Part shown: in pieces, positions 1-6,712 of the stretch | How the letters are laid out: each line of letters begins with the position of its first letter | Numbering within the stretch: the stretch's first letter is position 1 | From: an uncultured Nitrosomonadales bacterium | GTDB taxonomy: Bacteria > Pseudomonadota > Gammaproteobacteria > Burkholderiales > Methylophilaceae | Direction: 5' to 3' | DNA: 12,036 nucleotides | Assembly (NCBI GenBank): GCA_946481065.1 | Contig: CAMLMA010000051.1 | Coordinates: forward strand, 1-12,036 | Translations under genes and position numbers: made by a program | The notes under the pieces: generated by a model | Told to the model about the DNA's origin: nothing | The model's database searches: none | What the model saw: only the letters and a program-made list of their open reading frames with translations

Positions 1-743
1 ATCTTCATCTTGTTGCCGACGCGCGCGCGGAACTCGTTGGTGATCTTTTCCGCATGATCGATCTGTTCGCGGGTCGGCATGAGCTGGCTGCGATTGACCA
101 GCGACCAGCCATAATATTGGGTGTTGGCCAGCTCGACATAATCGGCGCCGAGCGCCTCGGCCATCTCGAGGATCTCCTTGATATGGCCGATGTTGTAGCG
201 ATGGATCACCACATTCAGCACCATGGGGTAGCCATGGTTCTTGATCATCGCCGCCACCTTCTTCTTCAATTCGAAGGTCTTGGTGTTGGTGATGAAGTTA
301 TTGATCTCTTCGGTGATGTCATGCATCGACAACTGGATATGATCGAGACCGCCGTCCTTGAAGGCCTGGATGCGCTTCTCGGTCAAACCGACACCTGATG
401 TGATGAGGTTGCTGTAGTAGCCGAGCTTCTTCGCTTCGACGACGATCTCCTCGATATCGTCCCGCAACAGAGGCTCGCCGCCTGAGATCCCGAGCTGCAA
501 TGCGCCGAGCTTTCGCGCATCGCGCAGGACCTGGATCCATTGCTCGGTATTGAGCTCGTTCTCGGTATGCTTCGCGTAATCCGTGGGGTTGTAGCAGAAC
601 GCACAATGCAGTGGGCAACGATAGGTGATCTCCGCCAGCAGCCAGAGCGGCTGCGTGTGCGTCACGCTGGCAGCGACACCGTTGTTTTGCTGTGCGTGCA
701 CGGTCTTTTGCACGACCGAATCACCTAAAGATGCTTGTGTCAT
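1..743 (-). CDS. pqqE: PQQ biosynthesis radical SAM protein PqqE (3' end cut by window edge)
   Basis: PqqE is a radical S-adenosylmethionine enzyme. It forms the carbon-carbon bond between the Glu and Tyr side chains of PqqA, with PqqD as peptide chaperone. About 247 residues are visible of a family length near 375-380, so the C-terminal SPASM domain with auxiliary iron-sulfur clusters lies off the left edge. The radical SAM motif CxxxCxxC is clear at Cys43, Cys47 and Cys50 (in RCPLHCAFCYNP), followed by the GGEP SAM-binding motif at 88-91. The N-terminus carries about 30 residues before the conserved PLWLLAEITYRCP stretch, somewhat longer than many homologues. The ATG at 741-743 is supported by a GAGGAA Shine-Dalgarno at 751-756, 7 nt away. 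It is the last visible gene of the pqq operon, 29 nt after pqqD. Identification is very secure. Confidence 0.96.
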   Translation of the reverse strand, partial: MTQASLGDSVVQKTVHAQQNNGVAASVTHTQPLWLLAEITYRCPLHCAFCYNPTDYAKHTENELNTEQWIQVLRDARKLGALQLGISGGEPLLRDDIEEIVVEAKKLGYYSNLITSGVGLTEKRIQAFKDGGLDHIQLSMHDITEEINNFITNTKTFELKKKVAAMIKNHGYPMVLNVVIHRYNIGHIKEILEMAEALGADYVELANTQYYGWSLVNRSQLMPTREQIDHAEKITNEFRARVGNKMK

Positions 744-772
744 TTTGCTGTTCCTCGAAATTGATCCGTCAT

Positions 773-1054
773 TCAGACTTTACGTAGCCAGGCCTTGCCC
801 ACGGCCAGGTCGAACATCCCGAGGATATCGTTCTCGATATCCTCGGCGTCGGGAAATGCCGCCTTCAGTTCAGCGACGATGTCGCCGACCGTGGCTTTGC
901 CATCCACACGCTTCAGGACTTCGCCTGCGCCCCCATGGAGTTTGACCATGCCTTCCGGGAAAAGGATCACATAACTTTGCTGCGCTTCCTCCCACTGGAA
1001 ACGATGATGGTGGGCGATGGCATAGACGTCCGAATGTTGAATGTTGTTTTCCAT
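773..1054 (-). CDS. pqqD: PQQ biosynthesis peptide chaperone PqqD
   Basis: PqqD is a small RiPP-recognition-element protein that binds the PqqA peptide and presents it to PqqE. The 93-residue length is typical. The conserved pattern is visible: HRFQWEEAQQSYVILFPEGM at about 17-36, then KLHGGAGEVLKRVDG, and a C-terminal winged-helix-like segment with FP near 66-67. The start codon lies 8 nt after the pqqC stop. Its ribosome site is weak (AAGAAA), overlapping the pqqC stop codon, so translation is probably coupled to pqqC. The separate, unfused pqqD is the arrangement found in Klebsiella and pseudomonads. In some methylotrophic alphaproteobacteria pqqC and pqqD are fused, which is not the case here. 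Confidence 0.96.
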   Translation of the reverse strand: MENNIQHSDVYAIAHHHRFQWEEAQQSYVILFPEGMVKLHGGAGEVLKRVDGKATVGDIVAELKAAFPDAEDIENDILGMFDLAVGKAWLRKV

Positions 1055-1062
1055 GGCGTTTC

Positions 1063-1821
1063 TTATTTGAAATTCACGACAGGTTGCCGCAGGTAATCAC
1101 GACCCTCGACCTTGATGTCGGCCGATGCCAGCATGATGGAGTCGGCGATGACCCACAGCACATCGAGCTTGAATTGCAGGATGTCCAGCGCGCGCAACTG
1201 CATCTCGCGGCTCTGGCTGAAATAATTGAGGGTCACGTCCAGACCTTGCTCGACATCGCGGCGGGCTTCGGTCAGGCGCTTCTTGAAGTAGGTCAGCCCC
1301 TCTTCCTTGATCCATGGGTACATGGTCGGCCAGGAGCTGATGCGCTGCTGGTGGATATGCGGGGCGAAGAGTTCGGTCAGGCTGGAGCAGACGGATTCCT
1401 GCCAAGGGCGCTGACGCGCGAAATTGATGTAGGCATCGACCGCGAACTTGACCCCCGGGCTCACTAACCGCAGCGAGGTGACATCCTCACGACTGAGGCC
1501 GACCGCCTGCCCCAGCTTGATCCAGGCCTCGATACCGCCCTCCTGGCCATCGACGCCATCATGGTCGGTGATGCGCACGATCCACTGCTTGCGCACTTCC
1601 TTGTCCGGGCAGTTGGAGAGGATGGCCGCATCTTTCTGCGGAATGCCGATCTGGTAATAGAAACGATTGGCGACCCAGCACTGCAATTGTTCCTTGGTCA
1701 GCTTGCCTTCATACATCATCACGTGGAACGGATGATAGATGTGGTAGCCCTTGCCCTTCTCGCGCAGCTTCTCTTCGAATTCTTCGCGGGTCCATGGGGT
1801 GTTGAGGTCTGGTGCGTTCAT
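1063..1821 (-). CDS. pqqC: Pyrroloquinoline-quinone synthase PqqC
   Basis: PqqC is a cofactor-free oxidase that does the last step of PQQ synthesis: ring closure and eight-electron oxidation of AHQQ to PQQ using O2. The 252 residues match the usual family length. Family hallmarks are visible: [11 protein letters not shown] at 26-36, the [19 protein letters not shown] segment at 55-73, ITDHDG at 84-89, and [13 protein letters not shown] at 148-160 with active-site histidines, followed by [17 protein letters not shown]. The ATG at 1819-1821 has a strong AGGAGA Shine-Dalgarno at 1829-1834, 7 nt upstream. This overlaps the pqqB stop (TAG at 1833-1835), so pqqB and pqqC are likely translationally coupled. 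The gap to pqqB is 11 nt. Confidence 0.97.
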   Translation of the reverse strand: MNAPDLNTPWTREEFEEKLREKGKGYHIYHPFHVMMYEGKLTKEQLQCWVANRFYYQIGIPQKDAAILSNCPDKEVRKQWIVRITDHDGVDGQEGGIEAWIKLGQAVGLSREDVTSLRLVSPGVKFAVDAYINFARQRPWQESVCSSLTELFAPHIHQQRISSWPTMYPWIKEEGLTYFKKRLTEARRDVEQGLDVTLNYFSQSREMQLRALDILQFKLDVLWVIADSIMLASADIKVEGRDYLRQPVVNFK

Positions 1822-1832
1822 GTGTCTGTCTC

Positions 1833-2750
1833 CTAAAGAATGATGTCCATGCCGTCGTACGCGACCTCGATCCCATGGCGGGTGAGCTCGGCACGCTCGG
1901 CGGAATCTTCTCTAAGTATCGGATTGGTGTTGTTGATGTGTATCAAAACCTTGCGTTCAGCGGAGAACTTGTCCAGCTCTTCGATCATGCCGCCAGGGCC
2001 GGATTGCGGGTTGTGGCCGATATCTCGCGCTTTCTTGGTCATCAGGCCCATGTCCAGCATCTCGGTGTTGGTCCAGAACGTGCCGTCGACCATGATGCAA
2101 TCTGCCTGGTTCATCAGGGCAGGCAGGTGCGGTTCGATCTCGGCGAGGCCAGGCGAGTACCAGCATTTCTTGCCGGTCTTGGTGTCTTCGATCAGTACGC
2201 CGATGGTGTCGCCAGGATGCGGGTCGTTACGATGCGGGGAATACGGAGGCGCTGCGCTCTTGAGCGCCACAGCCGTGAACTTGAGGTTGGCGGCGCCTGG
2301 GATCTCGAAACTGGTCTTGCCGTCGGTCGGCACCTGATGATGGTTGATGCCGCAATAATGGCCAAGGATGGTGAACAGCGGGTTCCCCGTCGTCAGGTCC
2401 TGGTAGACCATGTCGGTACAGTAGATCTCACGCTTGACCTGGCCCTCGCGCAGCATCAGCAAACCGGTCGTGTGGTCGATCTGGGCGTCGATCAGAACGA
2501 TGCCGACGATGCCGCTATCGCGGATGGCGCGACCGGGTTGCAGAGGCGCGAATTCCTGGATCTGTTGCAGGATATCCGGCGAGGTATTGAACAAGACCCA
2601 GTTGATGCCGTCGCCGCTGACGCAGATCGACGACTGGGTACGTTTGGTCGCCTTGATGGTGCCCTTGCGCAAGCCATCGCAATTGAAGCAGTTGCAGTTC
2701 CACTGAGGGAAGCCGCCGCCGGCACCGGCACCTAGAACGTGAATATGCAT
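1833..2750 (-). CDS. pqqB: PQQ biosynthesis protein PqqB (metallo-beta-lactamase fold hydroxylase)
   Basis: PqqB is a metallo-beta-lactamase-fold, iron-dependent protein reported to hydroxylate the tyrosine ring of the cross-linked Glu-Tyr intermediate. The 305-residue length is typical. The N-terminus [19 protein letters not shown] is the canonical start. It runs into a CxCxxC zinc site (Cys19, Cys21, Cys24). The [20 protein letters not shown] segment carries the family's altered metal motif DxQxDH in place of HxHxDH. The start ATG at 2748-2750 has only a weak purine-rich site (AGAGAGA, 2755-2761). A 137-nt gap with two hairpins separates it from pqqA, whereas pqqC follows after only 11 nt. 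Expression below that of pqqA is therefore likely. A long open frame on the opposite strand is an antisense shadow. Confidence 0.97.
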   Translation of the reverse strand: MHIHVLGAGAGGGFPQWNCNCFNCDGLRKGTIKATKRTQSSICVSGDGINWVLFNTSPDILQQIQEFAPLQPGRAIRDSGIVGIVLIDAQIDHTTGLLMLREGQVKREIYCTDMVYQDLTTGNPLFTILGHYCGINHHQVPTDGKTSFEIPGAANLKFTAVALKSAAPPYSPHRNDPHPGDTIGVLIEDTKTGKKCWYSPGLAEIEPHLPALMNQADCIMVDGTFWTNTEMLDMGLMTKKARDIGHNPQSGPGGMIEELDKFSAERKVLIHINNTNPILREDSAERAELTRHGIEVAYDGMDIIL

Positions 2751-2765
2751 GAAATCTCTCTGTTG

Positions 2766-2810
2766 AAAAAATGATAGGGTGCGGCTGAGAAAATTTATCC
2801 CTGCCTATCA
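2766..2810 (-). terminator. Candidate terminator or attenuator between pqqA and pqqB
   Basis: On the minus strand TGATAGG (2804-2810) pairs perfectly with CCTATCA (2772-2778), followed at once by six T (2766-2771). The loop is long, 25 nt, and the stem has only three G-C pairs, so termination should be partial. An overlapping alternative stem ATAGGGTG/CACCCTAT (2809-2816 with 2774-2781) uses part of the same bases. A leaky terminator here would give much pqqA mRNA and less pqqB-E mRNA. Stem and T-run are seen directly; the attenuating role is inferred. Confidence 0.5.
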
Positions 2811-2820
2811 CCCTATTATA

Positions 2821-2844
2821 CCGGGTCACTTCGCAGCGACCCGG
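2821..2844 (-). promoter_or_regulatory. Strong hairpin between pqqA and pqqB (10-bp stem, GCGA tetraloop)
   Basis: The transcript of the minus strand folds CCGGGTCGCT against AGTGACCCGG (one G-U pair) around a GCGA loop, which is a GNRA tetraloop. It begins 43 nt after the pqqA stop codon. No T-run follows directly; the next bases are TATAATAGGG. It may stabilise the 3' end of a short pqqA transcript or be a processing site. In Methylobacterium extorquens a short, abundant transcript of the precursor gene is known beside a longer operon transcript. Applying that here is inference. The 5' arm lies inside one copy of the 16-bp repeat. Confidence 0.7.
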
Positions 2845-2849
2845 TAACT
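2834..2849. repeat. 16-bp direct repeat, copy 1 (downstream of pqqA)
   Basis: CAGCGACCCGGTAACT on the plus strand is identical to 2992-3007, 158 bp away, with pqqA between. This copy contributes one arm of the hairpin at 2821-2844. Confidence 0.85.
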
Positions 2850-2887
2850 TGCAAATGGCGATGTGCTATTTGCTGTACATGGCAATC

Positions 2888-2959
2888 TTAGCGATTGCAA
2901 ACGTACATGGTGACTTCAAAACCGAAACGCATTTCGGTAGCAGCTGGCTTGGTCCACAT
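2888..2959 (-). CDS. pqqA: PQQ precursor peptide PqqA (23 aa)
   Basis: PqqA is the ribosomally made peptide whose Glu and Tyr side chains become the PQQ skeleton. Reading the minus strand from ATG at 2957-2959 to TAA at 2888-2890 gives 23 residues, starting [19 protein letters not shown] and ending VCNR. The length and layout match the Klebsiella-type peptide. The conserved E-x-x-x-Y pair sits at Glu15 and Tyr19 (FEVTMY). A near-ideal Shine-Dalgarno AAGGAGAG lies at 2965-2972, 5 nt before the ATG. The gene is first in the pqqABCDE operon and is followed by hairpins that probably limit read-through. It is flanked by two copies of a 16-bp repeat. Short length makes it easy to miss, but the motif and context make it secure. 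Confidence 0.96.
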   Translation of the reverse strand: MWTKPAATEMRFGFEVTMYVCNR

Positions 2960-2964
2960 AGTAG

Positions 2965-2972
2965 CTCTCCTT
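2965..2972 (-). promoter_or_regulatory. Strong ribosome binding site of pqqA
   Basis: The minus strand reads AAGGAGAG 5 nt before the pqqA ATG. It is the best Shine-Dalgarno in the window, compared with the weak AGAGAGA before pqqB. This fits high translation of the precursor peptide. Confidence 0.8.
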
Positions 2973-2991
2973 AGCAAGTGATTGAAAAATA

Positions 2992-3007
2992 CAGCGACCC
3001 GGTAACT
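2992..3007. repeat. 16-bp direct repeat, copy 2 (upstream of pqqA)
   Basis: This is a perfect second copy of CAGCGACCCGGTAACT, lying 33 to 48 bp upstream of the pqqA start codon, within its presumed leader or promoter. No hairpin partner lies next to it, but its transcript could pair with the downstream arm at 2821-2830. Confidence 0.85.
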
Positions 3008-3081
3008 CCGTGATCAGCATGTGTAGTGCATTCTCCGCATCCAGCCTGGCTCGCGACAGTGCAAAAATCACGAAACTCTAG

Positions 3082-3096
3082 TCATGATTATCATGA
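3082..3096. promoter_or_regulatory. 15-bp perfect palindrome, candidate operator
   Basis: TCATGATTATCATGA is a 7+1+7 perfect inverted repeat. It is AT-rich against a GC-rich background and sits in the divergent promoter region, about 123 bp before the pqqA start and about 62 bp before the porin start. Its size and symmetry suit a dimeric DNA-binding regulator. Which gene it controls and which protein binds it cannot be told from the sequence. Confidence 0.45.
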
Positions 3097-3102
3097 GCAG
3101 GC

Positions 3103-3131
3103 TTTGCCCGCGCGGGGTTTGGCACTAGAAT
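3103..3131 (+). promoter_or_regulatory. Candidate sigma70 promoter of the fadL-type gene
   Basis: TTTGCC (3103-3108; or TTGCCC, 3104-3109) stands 17 (or 16) bp before TAGAAT (3126-3131). The predicted start of transcription is near 3138, about 20 nt before the ATG. A perfect palindrome CCCGCGCGGG (3107-3116) fills part of the spacer and could be a repressor site. The call rests on hexamer likeness only. Confidence 0.4.
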
Positions 3132-3158
3132 CGACAAAACAACAACGATGGGCCATCA

Positions 3159-4424
3159 ATGTCCGCAAGACTTTGTATTGCACTCACCATCAGTGTAGGT
3201 ATCGTCAGCCTGGCGAGCGCACTACCCTTACACGCCGCAGGCTATTCTCTGCTTGAGCAAGGCGCCAGCGGGCTAGGGAATGCTTTTGCCGGCGGCGCAG
3301 CCAGTGCCGAGGACGCCAGCACCATATACGCCAACCCGGCCGGCATGACCTACTTGCCGGATCGGCAGCTGGTCACCGCGCTGCACGCGGTTCGCGTATC
3401 CTCGCGTTTCAGTGACAGCGGATCCATCGCCGCGTTCGGCCGCCCGCTAGGGAATGAAGGTGGCGACGCTGGCGGTTTCGTCGCCGTGCCCAACATCTAT
3501 TACAGCCAGCGCATCCGGCCCGATCTCAACATCGGCATCGCCATCAATGCCCCCTTTGGTCTCAAGACCGATTACGACAAGCAATGGATCGGCCGCTATC
3601 AGGCCGTAAGATCCGAGATCGCCACACTCAACATCAACCCAGCGGTCGCGTTCAAGCTCAACGATAGACTCTCCCTTGGATTCGGGCTATCGATCATGAA
3701 AATGGATGCCGAACTCACGCGTGTGGTCAATTTTGGCCCGGCTGGCGACGGTTTCGCCCAGCTCAAGGGCGATGACTGGGGCTACGGCTACAACTTCGGC
3801 ACGCTATGGCAAGCCACGGCTGACACCCGCATCGGGGTCGCTTACCGCTCTCGCGTGCGCCAGCATATCGAAGGCGACGCAACGTTCACTCGGCCGCCGC
3901 TGATCCCCTCTGCCCTTGTGCCGAATGGCAATATCACGACACAGCTGACTTTGCCGGAAAGCGCCTCGATCAGTCTGTTCCATCAGGCCAGCGACAAGTT
4001 GGCGCTGATGGCCGATATCACATGGACAGGTTGGCATCGCCTGCAGGACCTCAAGATCCAGCGCAGCGATGGCTCCTTGCTGGTGAACATCCCGGAGAAC
4101 TGGCAGGACACGATGCGCTATTCCGTCGGCGCCAGCTATCAGCTCACACCAGCCTGGAAGCTGCGTGGCGGACTTGCCTATGACCAGGAGTCGATCAAGG
4201 ATCGGTTCCGTACGGTCAGCATCCCCGGAGACGACCGAACCTGGCTCACGATCGGCGCCGGTTACCGGCTCAGCGAGCGCAATCAGATCGACATCGCCTA
4301 CGCGCATCTCTATGTCAAGGACACCTCCATCGACAATGATCAAGGCCTGGTGAATGCCAGACTGCGTGGGGATTACCACAACAAGATCGATGTCCTGAGT
4401 CTGCAGTACATCCATAATTTCTGA
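3159..4424 (+). CDS. FadL/OmpP1/TodX-family outer membrane transport protein
   Basis: This is a 421-residue beta-barrel of the FadL family, which carries hydrophobic compounds such as fatty acids, alkanes or aromatics across the outer membrane. A signal peptide is visible: Arg4, a hydrophobic core at about 7-22, and probable cleavage after LHA (residue 26), leaving AGYSLLEQGASGLGNAFAG, the typical mature FadL start. The NPAG motif at 59-62 (YANPAGMTYL) belongs to the conserved N-terminal hatch region. Alternating barrel strands follow, ending in YIHNF with the C-terminal Phe expected for BAM insertion. The ATG at 3159 has only a weak GATGGG site upstream. It is transcribed away from pqqA and converges on the DAHP synthase gene. 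The substrate cannot be read from sequence. A link with PQQ-dependent alcohol oxidation is only positional. Confidence 0.9.
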   Translation: MSARLCIALTISVGIVSLASALPLHAAGYSLLEQGASGLGNAFAGGAASAEDASTIYANPAGMTYLPDRQLVTALHAVRVSSRFSDSGSIAAFGRPLGNEGGDAGGFVAVPNIYYSQRIRPDLNIGIAINAPFGLKTDYDKQWIGRYQAVRSEIATLNINPAVAFKLNDRLSLGFGLSIMKMDAELTRVVNFGPAGDGFAQLKGDDWGYGYNFGTLWQATADTRIGVAYRSRVRQHIEGDATFTRPPLIPSALVPNGNITTQLTLPESASISLFHQASDKLALMADITWTGWHRLQDLKIQRSDGSLLVNIPENWQDTMRYSVGASYQLTPAWKLRGGLAYDQESIKDRFRTVSIPGDDRTWLTIGAGYRLSERNQIDIAYAHLYVKDTSIDNDQGLVNARLRGDYHNKIDVLSLQYIHNF

Positions 4425-4431
4425 TCGACTG

Positions 4432-4490
4432 GGGACCCAACAACCGGCAATAAAAAACGCGCCAAGGCGCGCTCTTTATTGCCGGGTCCC
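4432..4490. terminator. Large bidirectional terminator between convergent genes
   Basis: A nested interrupted palindrome fills the 77-bp gap between the porin and DAHP synthase stop codons. GGGAC (4432-4436) pairs with GTCCC (4486-4490), CCGGCAATAAA (4444-4454) with TTTATTGCCGG (4475-4485), and CGCGCC (4458-4463) with GGCGCG (4466-4471). An A6 run (4452-4457) lies before the inner stem and a CTCTTTATT tract after it, so either strand can give a stem followed by U-rich RNA. It should end transcription from both sides. Confidence 0.85.
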
Positions 4491-4501
4491 AAGGGTCAGT
4501 A

Positions 4502-5521
4502 TCAAGCGATCTCGCGGCCGATCACCTGCGCGATCCCTCGCAATTCTGTCATGAGTGCATGCAGCTCTACAGGGTCGATGGCCTGATCAGCATCGCACCA
4601 GGCCTCGCATGGCTTGGGGTGCATCTCCACCAGTAGCCCGTCGGCGCCGGCCGCGATCGCTGCACGCGATAACGCGGGCACCATCCAGGCTTTTCCGCCC
4701 GCATGCGAAGGATCGACGATCACCGGCAGGTGGGTCTCGCGCTTGAGTACAGGGATCGACGTCACATCCAGCACGTTGCGATATGCCGTCTCGAACGTGC
4801 GGATACCGCGCTCGCAGAAGATGATGTTGTGGTTGCCGCCAGCCGCGATATATTCCGCGGCCATGAGCCATTCAGCGATCGTGGCTGACATCCCGCGCTT
4901 CAAGATCACCGGCACATCGATCTTGCCCAGGGCTTTCAAGAGATCGAAATTCTGCATATTGCGCGTGCCGACCTGGATGACGTCTACCCCATAGTCGATG
5001 AATGTATCCAGTTGCCGCACATCCATGAGTTCAGTCACGATCGGCAGCCCATGCTTACGCGCTGCGGTGCGCAACATCTCCAGGCCTTCGATGCCCGCTC
5101 CCTGGAAAGTGTAGGGGCTGGTACGGGGCTTGAAGGCGCCGCCGCGCATCAATCGCGCCCCGGCGGCCTTGACGGCCAGCGCCGAAGCATCCATCTGTGC
5201 TGGCGTCTCCACCGAGCAAGGCCCGGCGATGATCTGGATCTGCTTGCCGCCCAGCGGAATGCCCGCGATATCGATGACACTATCCAGCCTGTGCCATTCG
5301 CGAGCGACGATCTTGTAAGGCTTGACGATATGCAGGGCCTGTTCGACTCCGGGCATGGTCTCGAACAGTTCCTGGCTGAGCTTGCGCTCGTCACCGATGG
5401 CGCCGACCAGGGTCCGTTCCATGCCGCGCGACACGTTGATGTCCAACCCGTGTTCGCGGATACGCTGAACGACCGCCTCGATCTGGGCCTCCGTCGCATC
5501 GGCATGCATGACGATGATCAT
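4502..5521 (-). CDS. aroF: 3-deoxy-7-phosphoheptulonate (DAHP) synthase, type I-beta with N-terminal regulatory domain
   Basis: The enzyme condenses phosphoenolpyruvate and erythrose 4-phosphate to DAHP, the first step of the shikimate pathway. The 339 residues resemble the Thermotoga maritima type: a ferredoxin-like (ACT-like) regulatory domain at about 1-70, then a TIM barrel. Visible motifs are AGPCSVE at 99-105, [11 protein letters not shown] at 131-141, ILKRG at 206-210, [11 protein letters not shown] at 234-244 and DPSHAGGK at 270-277. Expected metal ligands are Cys102, His273, Glu299 and Asp310. The N-terminal domain suggests feedback inhibition by Tyr or Phe. The start ATG overlaps the hisC stop by 4 nt (ATGA), so the two are translationally coupled. 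The symbol varies between genomes (aroF, aroG, aroA); the function is secure. Confidence 0.95.
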   Translation of the reverse strand: MIIVMHADATEAQIEAVVQRIREHGLDINVSRGMERTLVGAIGDERKLSQELFETMPGVEQALHIVKPYKIVAREWHRLDSVIDIAGIPLGGKQIQIIAGPCSVETPAQMDASALAVKAAGARLMRGGAFKPRTSPYTFQGAGIEGLEMLRTAARKHGLPIVTELMDVRQLDTFIDYGVDVIQVGTRNMQNFDLLKALGKIDVPVILKRGMSATIAEWLMAAEYIAAGGNHNIIFCERGIRTFETAYRNVLDVTSIPVLKRETHLPVIVDPSHAGGKAWMVPALSRAAIAAGADGLLVEMHPKPCEAWCDADQAIDPVELHALMTELRGIAQVIGREIA

Positions 5522-6636
5522 GAGGCGCCTGGGGCTCCCGCAACGATCTCTCGCATCGCATCGAGGAAGCGCGTGTTTTCGTCAAAGAGGCCGATACTCA
5601 CGCGCAGGTAGTCCGGCATCTCATAATTGGCGATCGGTCGCACGATGACGCCACGCTGCAGCAACTGGCGATAGGCTCCGCTGGCATCGGCCAGACGGAA
5701 GCTGACGAAATTTCCGAACGACGGGATATATTCAAGCCCCAGCGCTTCGAGCCCGCGCGTGATCTGCAACATGCCGGCCTGGTTCAGCGCACGACTCCGC
5801 TCGACGAAGGCTTCATCCTGCAGCGAAGCGACGGCAGCGGCCTGCGCCACGCTATTGACGTTGAACGGCTGTCGCACGCGATTCATGATGTCGATCACCT
5901 CTGCCGCGCCGAGACCGAATCCGATACGCAGGCCGGCGAGGCCATAGGCCTTGGAAAAGGTGCGGGAGATGACCAGATTGGGGAATTCGCGCAGCCAGCC
6001 GATGGACTCGGATTTGATTTCGAGCGGCAGGTACTCATCGTAGGCTTCGTCGAGCACCACCAGCACATTAGGCGGCACTTGTCGCAGGAACGCCAGCAAT
6101 TCCGCCTTGTCCAGCAAGGTGCCGGTCGGATTGTTGGGATTGGCGACGAAGATCATGCGCGTCTTGTCAGTGATCGCGGCCAGCATGGCTTCAAGGTCGT
6201 GGCCATAGTCCTTGGCCGGCACCACCACGCCTCTGGCGCCAACCGCCTGCGTCACCAGCGCATAAACGGCAAAGGCATGCTGGGCGTAGATCGCCTCGGT
6301 CCCTGCTGTCAGAAAGGCGCGTGCCGCCAGCTCCAGGATATCGTTGGAGCCGTTTCCGAACACGATCTGCGCGCTATCGACGCCGAATCTCTCACGCACG
6401 GCGTCACGTAACGCAAAGCTGTTGCCGTCCGGATATCGTGCGATATCCTCCATCGCATCCTCCATCGCCATGCGGGCTTTGGGACTGATGCCGAGCGGGT
6501 TCTCGTTGGAGGCGAGCTTGACGATCTGGCTCGGATCCAATCCCATCTCGCGCGCTAGGTCAGAGATCGGTTTGCCCGGCTGGTAAGGCGCAATCGAGCG
6601 GATATAGGATGGGGCCAGGTCACACAAATTGGTCAC
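5518..6636 (-). CDS. hisC: Histidinol-phosphate aminotransferase HisC
   Basis: This is a PLP-dependent class I/II aminotransferase of 372 residues, usual for the family. It converts imidazole acetol phosphate plus glutamate to histidinol phosphate. Many homologues placed in aromatic clusters also act on phenylpyruvate or 4-hydroxyphenylpyruvate. Visible features are LASNENPLG at 41-49, the PLP-binding FGNGSNDI at 93-100, NPNNPTG at 166-172, DEAYDEY at 196-202, [17 protein letters not shown] with the Schiff-base lysine Lys229 and Arg237, and YLRVSIG near 343-349. The start is GTG at 6634-6636, supported by GAGG 8 nt upstream (6645-6648) and by the lack of another start nearby. It sits away from other his genes, between a signalling gene and DAHP synthase, which suggests a role in Phe/Tyr synthesis as well as, or in place of, histidine synthesis. 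Confidence 0.93.
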   Translation of the reverse strand: MTNLCDLAPSYIRSIAPYQPGKPISDLAREMGLDPSQIVKLASNENPLGISPKARMAMEDAMEDIARYPDGNSFALRDAVRERFGVDSAQIVFGNGSNDILELAARAFLTAGTEAIYAQHAFAVYALVTQAVGARGVVVPAKDYGHDLEAMLAAITDKTRMIFVANPNNPTGTLLDKAELLAFLRQVPPNVLVVLDEAYDEYLPLEIKSESIGWLREFPNLVISRTFSKAYGLAGLRIGFGLGAAEVIDIMNRVRQPFNVNSVAQAAAVASLQDEAFVERSRALNQAGMLQITRGLEALGLEYIPSFGNFVSFRLADASGAYRQLLQRGVIVRPIANYEMPDYLRVSIGLFDENTRFLDAMREIVAGAPGAS

Positions 6637-6669
6637 GGTTCGAACCTCGGATGGAATTGGGTCACAAAT

Positions 6670-6689
6670 AAAAATGCGGCTTACGCCGC
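6670..6689 (-). terminator. Intrinsic terminator after the diguanylate cyclase gene
   Basis: On the minus strand GCGGC pairs with GCCGC around a GTAA tetraloop, followed by ATTTTTATTT. It begins about 34 nt after the stop codon of the SGDEF gene and ends about 33 nt before the hisC start codon. It should separate the signalling gene from hisC-DAHP synthase, at least in part. Confidence 0.75.
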
Positions 6690-6703
6690 GTGGTGTCAGA
6701 GAT

Positions 6704-6712
6704 ATTTTAGCA
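6704..6712 (-). promoter_or_regulatory. Weak candidate extended -10 promoter for hisC
   Basis: The minus strand reads TGC then TAAAAT, an extended -10 pattern, in the gap before hisC. No matching -35 hexamer is seen. A start near 6697 would place the terminator hairpin at once inside the leader. It is the only promoter-like element I see between the SGDEF gene and hisC, so hisC may also depend on read-through. Confidence 0.3.

Larger units (their letters stand above)
2960..3158. promoter_or_regulatory. Divergent intergenic region between pqqA and the fadL-type gene
   Basis: These 199 bp must hold the promoters for the pqq operon (leftward) and the porin gene (rightward). On the minus strand I see no convincing sigma70 promoter for pqqA. 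TTGCAC at 3058-3063 has only a poor -10 (GATGCG) 17 bp on, so an activator or other sigma factor is possible. The region also holds one copy of the 16-bp repeat and two perfect palindromes, annotated separately. Confidence 0.6.

Noticed and set aside
54..398. Plus-strand open frame of 114 codons at the left edge
   Set aside because: Antisense to pqqE, whose radical SAM motifs are unambiguous.
1812..2735. Long plus-strand open frame (307 codons) opposite pqqB
   Set aside because: It is wholly antisense to a secure pqqB, has no family features, and reflects GC-rich codon use on the other strand.
3041..3063. TTGCAC with a possible -10 as the pqqA promoter
   Set aside because: The hexamer 17 bp downstream is GATGCG, too far from TATAAT, so I did not list it as a promoter.
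3026..3256. Plus-strand open frame of 76 codons overlapping the porin start
   Set aside because: Different frame from the porin, overlaps its signal peptide, no domain or ribosome site. The porin frame explains the region better.
3804..4415. Minus-strand open frame of 203 codons inside the porin gene
   Set aside because: Antisense shadow of a well-supported FadL-family gene; no ribosome site or recognisable domain.
5012..5611. Plus-strand open frame of 199 codons across DAHP synthase and hisC
   Set aside because: Antisense shadow; both genes beneath it have intact motifs.
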